Of a DNA stretch of 5,854 nucleotides, positions 1-5,038 are shown piece by piece (positions within the stretch are counted from its first letter, which is position 1; each line of letters starts with the position of its first letter). The notes beneath the pieces are model-generated. The model worked only from the letters and a program-made list of their open reading frames with translations, searched no databases and was not told the DNA's origin. Made by a program: the position numbers and the translations under genes. This stretch comes from Geoglobus sp. (lineage in GTDB: Archaea > Halobacteriota > Archaeoglobi > Archaeoglobales > Archaeoglobaceae), in assembly GCA_027019885.1 (NCBI GenBank), contig JALUWC010000532.1, positions 1-5,854 on the forward strand. The letters are read 5' to 3'.

Positions 1-331
1 CGGTGAATACAAATAGCTCAAGCTGGCCGGGAGTGTCGTAAATGATGAAATCGTAACTGTCATCAACTGTCAGCTCTTTGAGATGTTCAATTCCAATTTC
101 CATTGATTTCAGGAGGGCACCATTTATTCCCAAGGAATGCTTGATCATAACTTCCTCAGTCCTCACAAAACTCCTGATGTCTCGATCTGCTGAATATCTG
201 GGAGGAGAGGCTGGATCGAGGTTAATCATCGCAACCCTGTATCCCATCCTCTCGAGATATGCAGAGAATTTCTCGGTAAGAAGAGATTTTCCTGAACCTG
301 CATGACCCGTTACAACAATGGAAGTTGCCAT
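1..331 (-). CDS. GPN-loop GTPase (ATP_bind_1/XAB1 family), N-terminal part, cut by the window edge
   Basis: The visible 110 residues are the N-terminal half of a GPN-loop GTPase. Seen: a Walker A/P-loop GHAGSGKS at residues 9-16, NLDPA at 37-41, and the G3 motif DTPGQLELF at 99-107. These fall in the order and spacing of the family, which in archaea forms homodimeric GTPases; the eukaryotic relatives help assemble RNA polymerase II. The hallmark Gly-Pro-Asn insertion that reaches into the partner's active site should sit at 68-70, but reads Gly-Ile-Asn (LGINGALLKSME). ATG 331-329 puts the P-loop at the usual distance from the N-terminus, and an upstream ATG on this strand is out of frame. The C-terminal half, including the guanine-specificity motif, lies off the left edge. 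It is transcribed divergently from the Cas4-like gene at 417. The family call is firm; the cellular role is not known from this sequence. Confidence 0.93.
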   Translation of the reverse strand, partial: MATSIVVTGHAGSGKSLLTEKFSAYLERMGYRVAMINLDPASPPRYSADRDIRSFVRTEEVMIKHSLGINGALLKSMEIGIEHLKELTVDDSYDFIIYDTPGQLELFVFT

Positions 332-416
332 ACTCTGCCTGAATGTGCTTGCGAGCAAAAAGGTTTCCAATGCTGAACGACAAACTTTTTCATGAAATTG
401 AGAAAATCATGGAATA

Positions 417-1046
417 ATGAAAATAGCTGACATCACAAGCTTCATAACCTGTCCAAGACTTGCGTATTTCAGAATCCATTTTGGTGAGGACAGGGCCAAT
501 GAATACCATGCTGCAAGAGAGATTTTTCTCAGTCTTAGAAAGGGGCTTGGTTATGAATGGGCCTATGAGAGGTTCAGATCTCTGTACCCGGATTCAGATG
601 ACATCTTCAAAGAGGCTGCTTCAAAGTTCAGATACTCTGAAGAGCTTGAGAGGATCGAACCCTTGGAATGGGAGGTTTTCTTCGAATCGGAGAAACTGGG
701 ACTGAAAGGAGTTGTTGATGAGATAACAAAGAGTGGTGAGTTTATGGTTGTTATGCTGAGGAAAGCCAGAGATACCTTCTCATTCAAGGAAAGAATGAGA
801 ATGGCGGCCATATCACTCATCTCAGAAATCGAATCTGGGCATGCATACTATGCATTTGATGGGGTTTTGAAAAAGTATACCGCAGCCAGAAGGGACAGAT
901 ACAATGTTCTCAGAATTCTTGAGAAGCTCAGGAGGATTGAAAAGGGTTTCATGCCTGAAAGAAGGGAGGGCGAGAGATGCAAGTCATGCGAGTACAGGGA
1001 ATCCTGCGAAGCAAGACCTTCAACCTTCCTCTCGCGGTTTTTCTAA
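417..1046 (+). CDS. Cas4-like PD-(D/E)XK-fold iron-sulfur protein with degenerate nuclease motifs
   Basis: The 209-residue product has the layout of the Cas4/DUF83 exonuclease family (RecB/AddB-like fold with a 4Fe-4S cluster). One cysteine lies near the N-terminus (C12, in ITCPRLAYF) and three near the C-terminus (C188, C191, C197), so all four expected cluster ligands are present. The central GVVDEI gives the motif II aspartate (D101). The next motif, normally (V)VExK, reads VVMLRKA at 111-117, so the catalytic Glu appears replaced by Met. The following helix, where QxxxY is expected, reads [12 protein letters not shown] and lacks that pair. The fold and cluster are therefore probably kept, but nuclease activity is doubtful. 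No cas1, cas2 or repeat array is visible, so it may be a stand-alone Cas4-like protein. ATG 417 is used because the ATG at 409 hits a stop at once; no strong Shine-Dalgarno is visible. Its stop codon overlaps that of the convergent AMMECR1 gene. Confidence 0.75.
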   Translation: MKIADITSFITCPRLAYFRIHFGEDRANEYHAAREIFLSLRKGLGYEWAYERFRSLYPDSDDIFKEAASKFRYSEELERIEPLEWEVFFESEKLGLKGVVDEITKSGEFMVVMLRKARDTFSFKERMRMAAISLISEIESGHAYYAFDGVLKKYTAARRDRYNVLRILEKLRRIEKGFMPERREGERCKSCEYRESCEARPSTFLSRFF

Positions 1047-1651
1047 ATGCTGCATGATTTGATGTCCACCTCCACTATCTTTCCCCGGGGCTCAGCTTCC
1101 TTGAAGATCTGCCCCTCAAATGTGTAAACCTCTACCTCATTCAGCAACCAGCAGTCTGGAGGCAGTCCAGCCTTAAGGCAGGTGTGAGTTAAAAACTCCT
1201 CCTCGTCCATTCCATACTCTACGGCAACCTGAGGCAGGAGCAGACCGCTGTAAGGGCCAAACCTGACCATCAGACCGTGCTTTCCGATCTCTATCTCCTC
1301 AGCTCTTTTCTTGGGTGAAACCTCAAGCTTCTGAGGCGGGGTTAGAACGGTAACCTCCACCTCGATTTCGCTCATCTCCTCTGACTTCACTGGAGGGAAG
1401 CGAGGGTCCTGAGTTGCAGCGGAGATGGCAGAGTCTATTATTGCCTCATCCAGCCTTTTCATCGGGTAAGGATAGCCTATGCATCCCCTCAGCTCTCCGT
1501 GCTTGGTTAGAGTTGTGAACACCCCTCTTTTCTCCGCAAAGATCCCCTTAAGCTTTTCGTCAATTGTTTTTTTCTCAGCCAGATAGATTTCAATCGCCTT
1601 TCTCGCGAGCTTTACAGCCTTTTTTCCTTCTTCAAGTGTCAGCAGCTTCAT
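1043..1651 (-). CDS. AMMECR1-domain protein (TIGR00296/PF01871 family)
   Basis: A 202-residue soluble protein, about the usual length for the archaeal family. Seen: LRGCIGYP at residues 54-61, which matches the near-invariant LRGCIG motif; DPRFPP at 82-87; an IEVEVTVL strand around 96-103; GKHGL at 123-127; and GLLLPQVA at 136-143. AMMECR1 proteins are conserved from archaea to humans and in many genomes adjoin or fuse with MEMO and radical-SAM genes. Their biochemical function is unresolved, so none is assigned here. Neither partner is visible in the window. ATG 1651 follows a region without a clear Shine-Dalgarno; an AT-rich stretch about 29 bases upstream (near 1680) could be a TATA element for a leaderless message. 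The 3' end overlaps the Cas4-like gene by 4 bases, tail to tail. Base composition is richer in G+C than in the peptide/SpoIIM genes that follow, consistent with host backbone. Confidence 0.95.
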   Translation of the reverse strand: MKLLTLEEGKKAVKLARKAIEIYLAEKKTIDEKLKGIFAEKRGVFTTLTKHGELRGCIGYPYPMKRLDEAIIDSAISAATQDPRFPPVKSEEMSEIEVEVTVLTPPQKLEVSPKKRAEEIEIGKHGLMVRFGPYSGLLLPQVAVEYGMDEEEFLTHTCLKAGLPPDCWLLNEVEVYTFEGQIFKEAEPRGKIVEVDIKSCSI

Positions 1652-1774
1652 TACAGTAGAGTGTTGTGCGCAGATGTTTATTGGTTTTACTGTGCGAATA
1701 TCAACTGGATGCTCGCAATGAGGTACAGCAGGTGAAAGCTCCTGAAAGCAGAGCAGAGATTACGAAGACATTGT

Positions 1775-1794
1775 TTTTCAGTAATGACTGAAAA
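1775..1794. repeat. Short perfect inverted repeat (hairpin)
   Basis: TTTTCAG and CTGAAAA form perfect 7-base arms around the 6-base loop TAATGA. It lies between the AMMECR1 start and the peptide-gene relic, downstream of the minus-strand toxin-antitoxin genes. On the minus strand the right arm is followed by only a short A-run, so it is not a classic terminator. It may help end the minus-strand transcript, mark a rearrangement point, or be chance. Confidence 0.35.
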
Positions 1795-1813
1795 GATTCA
1801 TCTGATTCGAAAA

Positions 1814-1903
1814 TGGTACCACCGCTAACCCAACCATCGCCAGAATCATAGCCACAGCCATCCACTTAATTGCCTCTTCATCCTACTTCCTAACTGCATG
1901 CAT
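1814..1903 (-). pseudogene. Relic of a third precursor-peptide gene (first 30 codons only)
   Basis: Read on the minus strand from ATG 1903, codons 1-30 align without gaps to the leader of the 97-aa peptide gene at 3581-3288. My hand count is 78 of 90 bases identical, and the protein reads MHAVRK-stop-DEEAIKW followed by a hydrophobic stretch ending LAVVP. Codon 7, Trp (TGG) in both intact genes, is TAG. Similarity stops abruptly after the LAVVP proline, and the frame then closes at TGA (1780-1778). The relic begins 20 bases after the left hicA stop, just as the intact peptide gene begins 13 bases after the right hicA stop, so it holds the matching place in a third repeat unit. It has no GGTGG-type ribosome binding site, unlike the intact copy. 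Restart at the in-frame ATG of codon 15 is possible but would give only a 27-residue hydrophobic peptide. The rest of 1652-1813 shows no recognisable gene. Confidence 0.85.
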
Positions 1904-1923
1904 TCTATCAATTTTAATAAAGA

Positions 1924-2166
1924 TTACCGGTAAAAGTATTGTTTCAACTCCTCCTCAGGAATGTATCTCGAAGCTTGCTTAAATATTGCCTTCAAAGTGC
2001 CCTTGTCGAGCTCTTCATGCAGTGGAACGGTCAAGGTTTGTTTAGTCCCATCTGGCAAAACTCTTCTTAGCTTCACGTGGCTGCCCTTCTGAGATACGAC
2101 TTCGAAACCGAACTTTGACAAGATCTTTATAACTTCCCTACCGCTGAGAACTCTAAGCTTTGGCAT
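1924..2166 (-). CDS. hicA: HicA-family toxin (left copy)
   Basis: An 80-residue basic protein of the HicA/YcfA family (PF07927). These are small mRNA interferases with a dsRNA-binding-like fold whose active-site histidine sits in a GSHxK/R motif. Seen: SGREVIKILSKFGFE near the N-terminus, KGSHVKLRR with H30, TVPLHEELDKGTLKAI at 46-61, then a C-terminal helix. It is full length for the family. I use ATG 2166 rather than the upstream TTG at 2172: the right-hand hicA starts at the homologous ATG, in the shared context TATGCNAAAGCT. The start overlaps the end of hicB by 14 bases, so the pair is translationally coupled in the hicB-hicA order. The toxin would cleave mRNA unless bound by HicB. It diverges strongly from the right-hand copy outside the motifs, so the two pairs may not cross-neutralise; that is inference. 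Confidence 0.9.
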   Translation of the reverse strand: MPKLRVLSGREVIKILSKFGFEVVSQKGSHVKLRRVLPDGTKQTLTVPLHEELDKGTLKAIFKQASRYIPEEELKQYFYR

Positions 2167-2380
2167 ACTCAAGCTCCATGTTGATTAAAACGGCAAAGTG
2201 CGGCGAGATTCCCAGCTCTTCCAAGTCTTCGCCTTCCAAGTGAAGTTCAACAGCTTCTCTGATATTTTCGACAACTTCATCCAGCGTTTTCCCCTGCGTT
2301 ACGATGGGCAGATCCACGCACTCTGCAACGTAGTATTTCTCGCCTCTGTAAACCCTGAACTGGATTATCCTCTTTTCCAT
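2153..2380 (-). CDS. hicB: HicB-like antitoxin (left copy)
   Basis: A 75-residue acidic protein with the HicB/UPF0150 partial RNase H-like fold. Seen: YYVAECVDLPIVTQGKTLDE at 16-35, which is the typical strand pair with Val-Asp-Leu-Pro and Thr-Gln-Gly, followed by the helix VVENIREAVELHLEGE. HicB proteins bind and block HicA. No HTH or ribbon-helix-helix segment follows the fold, so direct autoregulation by DNA binding is unlikely for this short form. It ends with the same YAKA tail that precedes the hicA start in the right-hand copy. The gene begins 23 bases after the left spoIIM stop. There is no Shine-Dalgarno before ATG 2380: the coding strand there reads CCACCTTT, the complement of a good site. 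A TATA-like element lies about 28 bases upstream, so a leaderless message is plausible. Confidence 0.88.
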   Translation of the reverse strand: MEKRIIQFRVYRGEKYYVAECVDLPIVTQGKTLDEVVENIREAVELHLEGEDLEELGISPHFAVLINMELEYAKA

Positions 2381-2402
2381 GTTCTAAAGGTGGATTAACA
2401 AA

Positions 2403-2417
2403 TTCATATACCTTTTG
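2403..2417 (-). promoter_or_regulatory. Possible BRE/TATA element for a leaderless hicB-hicA transcript
   Basis: On the minus strand CAAAAGG followed by TATATGAA forms a plausible archaeal BRE plus TATA box. Its centre is about 28 bases before the hicB ATG, which would place the transcript start at or next to the start codon. It overlaps the last codons of the left spoIIM. The absent Shine-Dalgarno of this hicB supports the idea. It is a short AT-rich match, so chance is possible. Confidence 0.35.
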
Positions 2418-2961
2418 TTGAATTTAACATTGCTTTGGCTATCTTCGACGTTATATTTGCTTCGATCCATGCTGCTATTGCGATTAAGATTATCGAAATC
2501 AGAGCCAGTGTTAGATACTCCTTTATGTCTTCTTTTGTGAGGATTGTTTCTTTTCTACCTGCTAAGTATCTGATGATTTCGTAGGGGATTTTGAAGCCAG
2601 CCGCACCTGCAATGATTATGGCGGGGATTTCGAAGATGCCGTGGGGGAGAACCAATAACAAAAATTTGTTTAACGATAGACTACATGCCTTTGCCAATAT
2701 AACCAAGCGTGCAGCAGAAATTCCACTATTTATTAAATTGACTAATGTAGTGCTACCAAGTAATAGAGTTCCAGAAAGGAGTAACATTACAACGAGTAAG
2801 TTATTTTTTAAAATTGATAAAAACGATAAATCATAACTTTTATTATTTAACTTTGAAAGGTACACTCCTTCTGGACGATCCATATCAGAGTGAAACATGA
2901 TTGAGTAAAAAAGGAACGATATAAAATATATCAAGAATGATAGCAAAATTAAATACCTCAT
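2404..2961 (-). CDS. SpoIIM/DUF95-family integral membrane protein (left copy)
   Basis: A 185-residue membrane protein of the SpoIIM/DUF95 family (PF01944, COG1300). Seen: an N-terminal transmembrane helix (about 3-22), the LKNNLLV motif at 51-57 opening a second helix, an NSG at 78-80 where NG is usual, the signature LPHGIFEIPAIIIAGAAG at 105-122, and a last helix around 144-165. The family includes the sporulation protein SpoIIM, archaeal relatives of unknown role, and the DUF95 proteins of circular bacteriocin loci, where they are needed for production and immunity. Its place behind a hydrophobic precursor-like peptide gene suggests that last role; this is inference. ATG 2961 overlaps the stop of the upstream 100-aa membrane gene as ATGA, indicating coupling. 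Its 3' half carries a block almost identical in DNA to the right-hand spoIIM, while its 5' half is diverged. Confidence 0.9.
   Translation of the reverse strand: MRYLILLSFLIYFISFLFYSIMFHSDMDRPEGVYLSKLNNKSYDLSFLSILKNNLLVVMLLLSGTLLLGSTTLVNLINSGISAARLVILAKACSLSLNKFLLLVLPHGIFEIPAIIIAGAAGFKIPYEIIRYLAGRKETILTKEDIKEYLTLALISIILIAIAAWIEANITSKIAKAMLNSTKGI
2561..2649. repeat. 89-base near-identical block, left spoIIM copy
   Basis: This block matches 4243-4331 at 88 of 89 positions by hand alignment; the only difference is G at 2635 against T at 4317. It encodes the segment from PHGIFEIPAIII through the IPYEIIRYLAG region. A further 24 bases (2522-2545) are identical to 4204-4227. Third codon positions are conserved too, so selection on protein alone does not explain it. 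Confidence 0.95.
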
Positions 2962-3260
2962 ATAACTAAATTAAAATATACTATGGCTACTAAAATTAGA
3001 CAGCAAATTACAATAGTTCGTGAGAATTTTGGGCTAAATTTTTTATTTTTCATTTTCGCATAGCTACCAAGTATCAAGACTACTCCAAAAAACGTTAAAA
3101 ATTCAATAAACATTAAAGCGACGAGTATACCATTTAAAGATAGAACAAAGTCAACTATAATCCCGCCAATACCAATTCCAAGTACAATAATAAACGGAAT
3201 TAAAAACTTCCTACTTTTTATATCATTAGTACCAAATCTGTATTTGTCATTACTTTCCAT
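2958..3260 (-). CDS. Small three-helix membrane protein of the left peptide locus
   Basis: A 100-residue protein I do not recognise. A hydrophilic, charged N-terminus (residues 1-18) is followed by three predicted transmembrane helices at about 19-40, 44-67 and 82-100. A basic loop (SYAKMKNKKFSPKFSR) joins helices 2 and 3. A GGTGG Shine-Dalgarno (3265-3269) lies just before ATG 3260, and the stop overlaps the spoIIM ATG as ATGA. It fills the place occupied in the right-hand locus by two shorter proteins (56 and 79 aa) of similar character: hydrophobic helices, basic loops, and a similar (G)xYAK motif after a helix. Small membrane proteins of this kind accompany DUF95 proteins in circular bacteriocin loci, where they serve in production or immunity. 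A matching role here is inference from context only. Confidence 0.75.
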   Translation of the reverse strand: MESNDKYRFGTNDIKSRKFLIPFIIVLGIGIGGIIVDFVLSLNGILVALMFIEFLTFFGVVLILGSYAKMKNKKFSPKFSRTIVICCLILVAIVYFNLVI

Positions 3261-3265
3261 GATCC

Positions 3266-3287
3266 CACCAAAATAAAAATAATATAA
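3266..3287 (-). terminator. T-rich stretch after the left peptide gene, possible partial terminator
   Basis: Directly after the TAA of the 97-aa peptide the coding strand reads TTATATTATTTTTATTTTGG, an interrupted T-tract like archaeal oligo-T termination signals, with no hairpin. Partial termination here would give more peptide mRNA than maturation-gene mRNA, as is common in bacteriocin operons. No such stretch exists in the right-hand locus, where the next gene overlaps. The evidence is composition alone. Confidence 0.25.
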
Positions 3288-3581
3288 TTATAACGGTATA
3301 GCTATTGCTGCACCAATCACAATTGCAGCTGCTGTTACAGGGGAACCAACTATACCCGCCAATATAAGTGCTTCGGCAAGTTCTGGAGTAAATTTCACCA
3401 TACCAGCACCTATGAGTACTCCTGCTCCAGCAAAACCTGGATTTCCAGTATAGGCTGTGGTTGCAGCCCCAAGTTTTGGAGTTTGGATACCAGGCACCAC
3501 AGCCAATCCAACCATGGCCAGAATCATAGCCACAGCCATCCACTTAATTACCTCTTCATCCCACCTCCCAACAGCATACAT
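3288..3581 (-). CDS. Circular-bacteriocin-like precursor peptide (left copy)
   Basis: A 97-residue, very hydrophobic peptide. Residues 1-14 (MYAVGRWDEEVIKW) carry the charged leader shared with the right-hand peptide and the relic, followed by a hydrophobic helix to about 30 (ending LAVVPG). The remaining roughly 65 residues are Gly/Ala-rich: a GAGVLIGAGM stretch, the motif FTPELAEALILAGIVGS at 64-80, and a hydrophobic tail ending in Leu. The pattern G..(T).E....L..AG...GS resembles, by eye, the first helices of circular bacteriocins such as carnocyclin A, and the putative core length (60-70) fits that class. The neighbouring SpoIIM/DUF95 gene supports it. The leader cleavage site cannot be fixed. 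ATG 3581 follows GGTGATTGGTGG, part of which lies in the hicA stop, so the gene sits 13 bases behind hicA. Alternatives are a pilin-like or holin-like peptide. Class assignment is moderate; gene reality is strong. Confidence 0.72.
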   Translation of the reverse strand: MYAVGRWDEEVIKWMAVAMILAMVGLAVVPGIQTPKLGAATTAYTGNPGFAGAGVLIGAGMVKFTPELAEALILAGIVGSPVTAAAIVIGAAIAIPL

Positions 3582-3594
3582 TTACAACCACCAA

Positions 3595-3840
3595 TCACCT
3601 TCTCTTAAACTCGTTGTACTTTTCCACAAATTCTTCTACGCTCATTTGGAGGTCTTCCCGAATAATCTTTCTGAGCAAGCCTTTGGGAATTTCTCTGTTG
3701 CCATGCACCGGAACCGTGGTAACTCTCCCATCCTCAGACTTTAACCTTACATGAGATCCCTTCATTCTCACAGGCTTAAACCCGAGCCATTCGAGAAACT
3801 TAAGAAGATCTCTTGCTTTTATCAGTGGCAGCTTTTGCAT
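3595..3840 (-). CDS. hicA: HicA-family toxin (right copy)
   Basis: An 81-residue basic protein of the HicA/YcfA mRNA interferase family. Seen: KARDLLKFLEWLGFKPVR at the N-terminus, MKGSHVRLK with the putative catalytic H30, then TTVPVHGNREIPKGLLRKI, the standard HicA strand-loop-helix with Val-Pro-Val-His and Pro-Lys-Gly. It is full length. ATG 3840 lies inside the end of hicB, with a 41-base overlap in a different frame, so toxin translation is probably coupled to antitoxin translation. The gene ends 13 bases before the left peptide gene, and its stop region supplies that gene's ribosome binding site (AGGTGATTGGTGG), so transcription may run from this locus into the next. It is clearly diverged from the left-hand HicA. 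Confidence 0.92.
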   Translation of the reverse strand: MQKLPLIKARDLLKFLEWLGFKPVRMKGSHVRLKSEDGRVTTVPVHGNREIPKGLLRKIIREDLQMSVEEFVEKYNEFKRR

Positions 3841-4066
3841 ATTCTACTTCCACCTCTCTGTAGCCTATGAACTTCAGGCTCTCGTCCAATCCCTCCTCTT
3901 CCAGACACATTTCAATCACTTCTTTTATGTTCTCTAAAGCCTCTTCTATTGTCTCGCCATAGCTGTGACAGCCTTTGAGGAGCGGACAGCTGACTATGTA
4001 ACAACCATCCTCATCAACTTCAATTATTACCGGAAATCTCAGCTTCTTCACCTCTAACTGTTCCAT
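3800..4066 (-). CDS. hicB: HicB-like antitoxin (right copy)
   Basis: An 88-residue acidic protein with the HicB fold: RFPVIIEVDEDGCYIVSCPL at 10-29 (two strands), then GCHSYGETIEEALENIKEVIE, the characteristic Ser/Thr-x-Gly-x-Thr turn plus helix, and a Cys-containing acidic segment. The product should sequester the co-encoded HicA. The chain ends in a basic tail after YAKA with no DNA-binding domain, so the pair may depend on another promoter for control. Unlike the left hicB it has a good Shine-Dalgarno (AAGGTGGGAGT) directly before ATG 4066, 34 bases after the right spoIIM stop, which fits translation from a longer mRNA. Confidence 0.9.
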   Translation of the reverse strand: MEQLEVKKLRFPVIIEVDEDGCYIVSCPLLKGCHSYGETIEEALENIKEVIEMCLEEEGLDESLKFIGYREVEVEYAKAATDKSKRSS

Positions 4067-4100
4067 ACTCCCACCTTTTCAGCTTCAGTTATTTTTGTCT

Positions 4101-4628
4101 TTATCTTAAAAAGTATTCCGCTATTCTTGGTGTTACATAGGCTTCGATCCATGCTGCAATTACGATCAGAATTATTGATGTCAGAGCGAGAGTAAAGTAT
4201 TCTTTTATGTCTTCTTTTGTGAGGATTTGTTCCTTTTTGCCCGCTAAGTATCTGATGATTTCGTAGGGGATTTTGAAGCCAGCCGCACCTGCAATGATTA
4301 TGGCGGGGATTTCGAATATGCCGTGGGGGAGTATTAGTAAGGTAATCGAGATTGGATCGGTTCTGGCCAAGAGAGAATCACGTATTATCAAGGATGTATT
4401 CATCCCATTATAGATAAGATTTAATACAGTCGTCGTACCAAAAAGGAAAGCTCCCAGCAATAACAATAAAATCATTCTAAGATTGTTTTCAAATATCATT
4501 GTGAATTCCAATTTCAGTATTTTATTTTGAGTACCAACAGACTTCAAGCCTAAATAAGGTATGGTCAAACCCAATAGGAGACCAACACAGTAAAGAACTA
4601 TTGAAATTACAACTATAACTCGAAGCAT
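4101..4628 (-). CDS. SpoIIM/DUF95-family integral membrane protein (right copy)
   Basis: A 175-residue paralogue of the left SpoIIM-family protein. Seen: an N-terminal helix at about 3-22, FENNLRMILLLLLGA at 46-60 with the conserved Asn-Asn, a YNG at 73-75, LPHGIFEIPAIIIAGAAG at 100-117, the amphipathic ILTKEDIKEY segment at 135-144, and a final helix to about 165. From the PHGIFE motif to the C-terminal helix it is almost identical to the left copy, but the first about 90 residues share only family motifs. That is consistent with a locus-specific N-terminal half facing different peptides or partners (inference). ATG 4628 overlaps the stop of the frame-shifted small gene upstream as TAATG. 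DUF95 proteins in circular bacteriocin clusters act in maturation, export or immunity; the specific step is not established. Confidence 0.9.
   Translation of the reverse strand: MLRVIVVISIVLYCVGLLLGLTIPYLGLKSVGTQNKILKLEFTMIFENNLRMILLLLLGAFLFGTTTVLNLIYNGMNTSLIIRDSLLARTDPISITLLILPHGIFEIPAIIIAGAAGFKIPYEIIRYLAGKKEQILTKEDIKEYFTLALTSIILIVIAAWIEAYVTPRIAEYFLR
4243..4331. repeat. 89-base near-identical block, right spoIIM copy
   Basis: Partner of 2561-2649, with a constant offset of 1682 bases and one mismatch (T at 4317). Identity falls off sharply past 4331, into the 5' half of the gene. It is the strongest DNA-level repeat in the window and a candidate tract of gene conversion between the two loci. 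Confidence 0.95.
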
Positions 4629-4866
4629 TACCGTCTCTCAAATTTTTGCTCGTTCAGTAGTTTTTCTGCATACCGCTTGGCATATATACCGAAAAATATG
4701 GGTATCCCAAAAATTGCTACCACGAGTACACTTACTTTTTCAGGGTTCGGAACAATATCACAACGAAAAAGAATGTTATGATCAAAGCTGTAATACCTAA
4801 TGGAAGAACACGTTTGAGCACTAATGGAAACAGTTCTGCGAATTCTTCTGCATCTTCTCTTGACAT
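4628..4866 (-). CDS. Two-helix small membrane protein, readable only with a -1 frameshift
   Basis: Not recognised. From ATG 4866 (one base after the previous stop) frame 0 gives 44 residues: MSREDAEEFAELFPLVLKRV, then a transmembrane helix, then RTLKK and TAA at 4734-4732. The -1 frame continues from the same A-run for 35 residues: VSVLVVAIFGIPIFFGIYAK, a second helix, then a basic/acidic tail to TAA 4630-4628, which overlaps the spoIIM ATG. Joined, this is a sensible 79-residue hairpin membrane protein filling the space between its neighbours exactly. Only a GTG inside the second part could start it separately, and no ribosome binding site precedes it. It may be a programmed -1 shift at CTG AAA AAG TAA, a one-base deletion that broke the gene, or a sequencing error in the A-run. 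Its position equals that of the 100-aa membrane protein in the left locus. Confidence 0.6.
4732..4743 (-). other. A-run next to a stop codon: candidate frameshift point
   Basis: The coding strand reads CTG AAA AAG TAA. A slip of one base back on AAA AAG bypasses the TAA and enters the downstream helix-coding frame at GTA. The heptamer is G AAA AAG rather than the ideal A AAA AAG, but the stop codon in the next position would favour slippage. A five-A homopolymer is also a typical place for a real or technical indel. Confidence 0.4.
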
Positions 4867-4867
4867 T

Positions 4868-5038
4868 TTAGATCACCAATATCCAGATAGCTAAAGCAAT
4901 AATAGCAAACTCTAACAATGCCAAGTAGCGTTTAATTTTTTTATCTGATTCTCCAAAGTAGCAGAGTATGCTATCTATGGATAGAATGATTATCAACAAA
5001 AAAATTAATAAAACAAATGTTTCTTTGAATTCAATCAT
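4868..5038 (-). CDS. 56-residue two-helix membrane protein of the right peptide locus
   Basis: A small gene I do not recognise. The product starts MIEFKETFVLL, with a first transmembrane helix at about 8-28, a short charged loop (YFGESDKKIKRY) at 28-39, and a second helix at 40-56 ending WILVI. ATG 5038-5036 overlaps the TGA of the 98-aa peptide gene (5037-5035) as ATGA, strong evidence that it is translated by coupling. Its stop is one base from the next small membrane gene. Short two-helix basic membrane proteins act as immunity proteins in several bacteriocin systems, so immunity to the adjacent peptide is a reasonable guess, but only from position and shape. Confidence 0.75.
   Translation of the reverse strand: MIEFKETFVLLIFLLIIILSIDSILCYFGESDKKIKRYLALLEFAIIALAIWILVI

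Noticed and set aside
78..305. Plus-strand open frame in the GPN gene
   Set aside because: It lies entirely opposite a frame with clear GTPase motifs and has no recognisable features.
417..1046. Part of a CRISPR-Cas locus
   Set aside because: No other cas gene and no direct-repeat array can be seen in the window, and Cas4-like proteins often stand alone.
1778..1903. Relic read through its TAG as pyrrolysine or another inserted residue
   Set aside because: Both intact copies have Trp (TGG) here, the core is missing and a TGA follows soon, so decay is simpler.
2164..2172. TTG at 2172 as start of the left hicA
   Set aside because: The ATG at 2166 matches the start of the right-hand hicA in the same local sequence context.
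3250..3543. A 97-residue Trp/Cys/Ser-rich frame on the minus strand
   Set aside because: It is an out-of-frame shadow of the left peptide gene and its composition is unlike a real protein.
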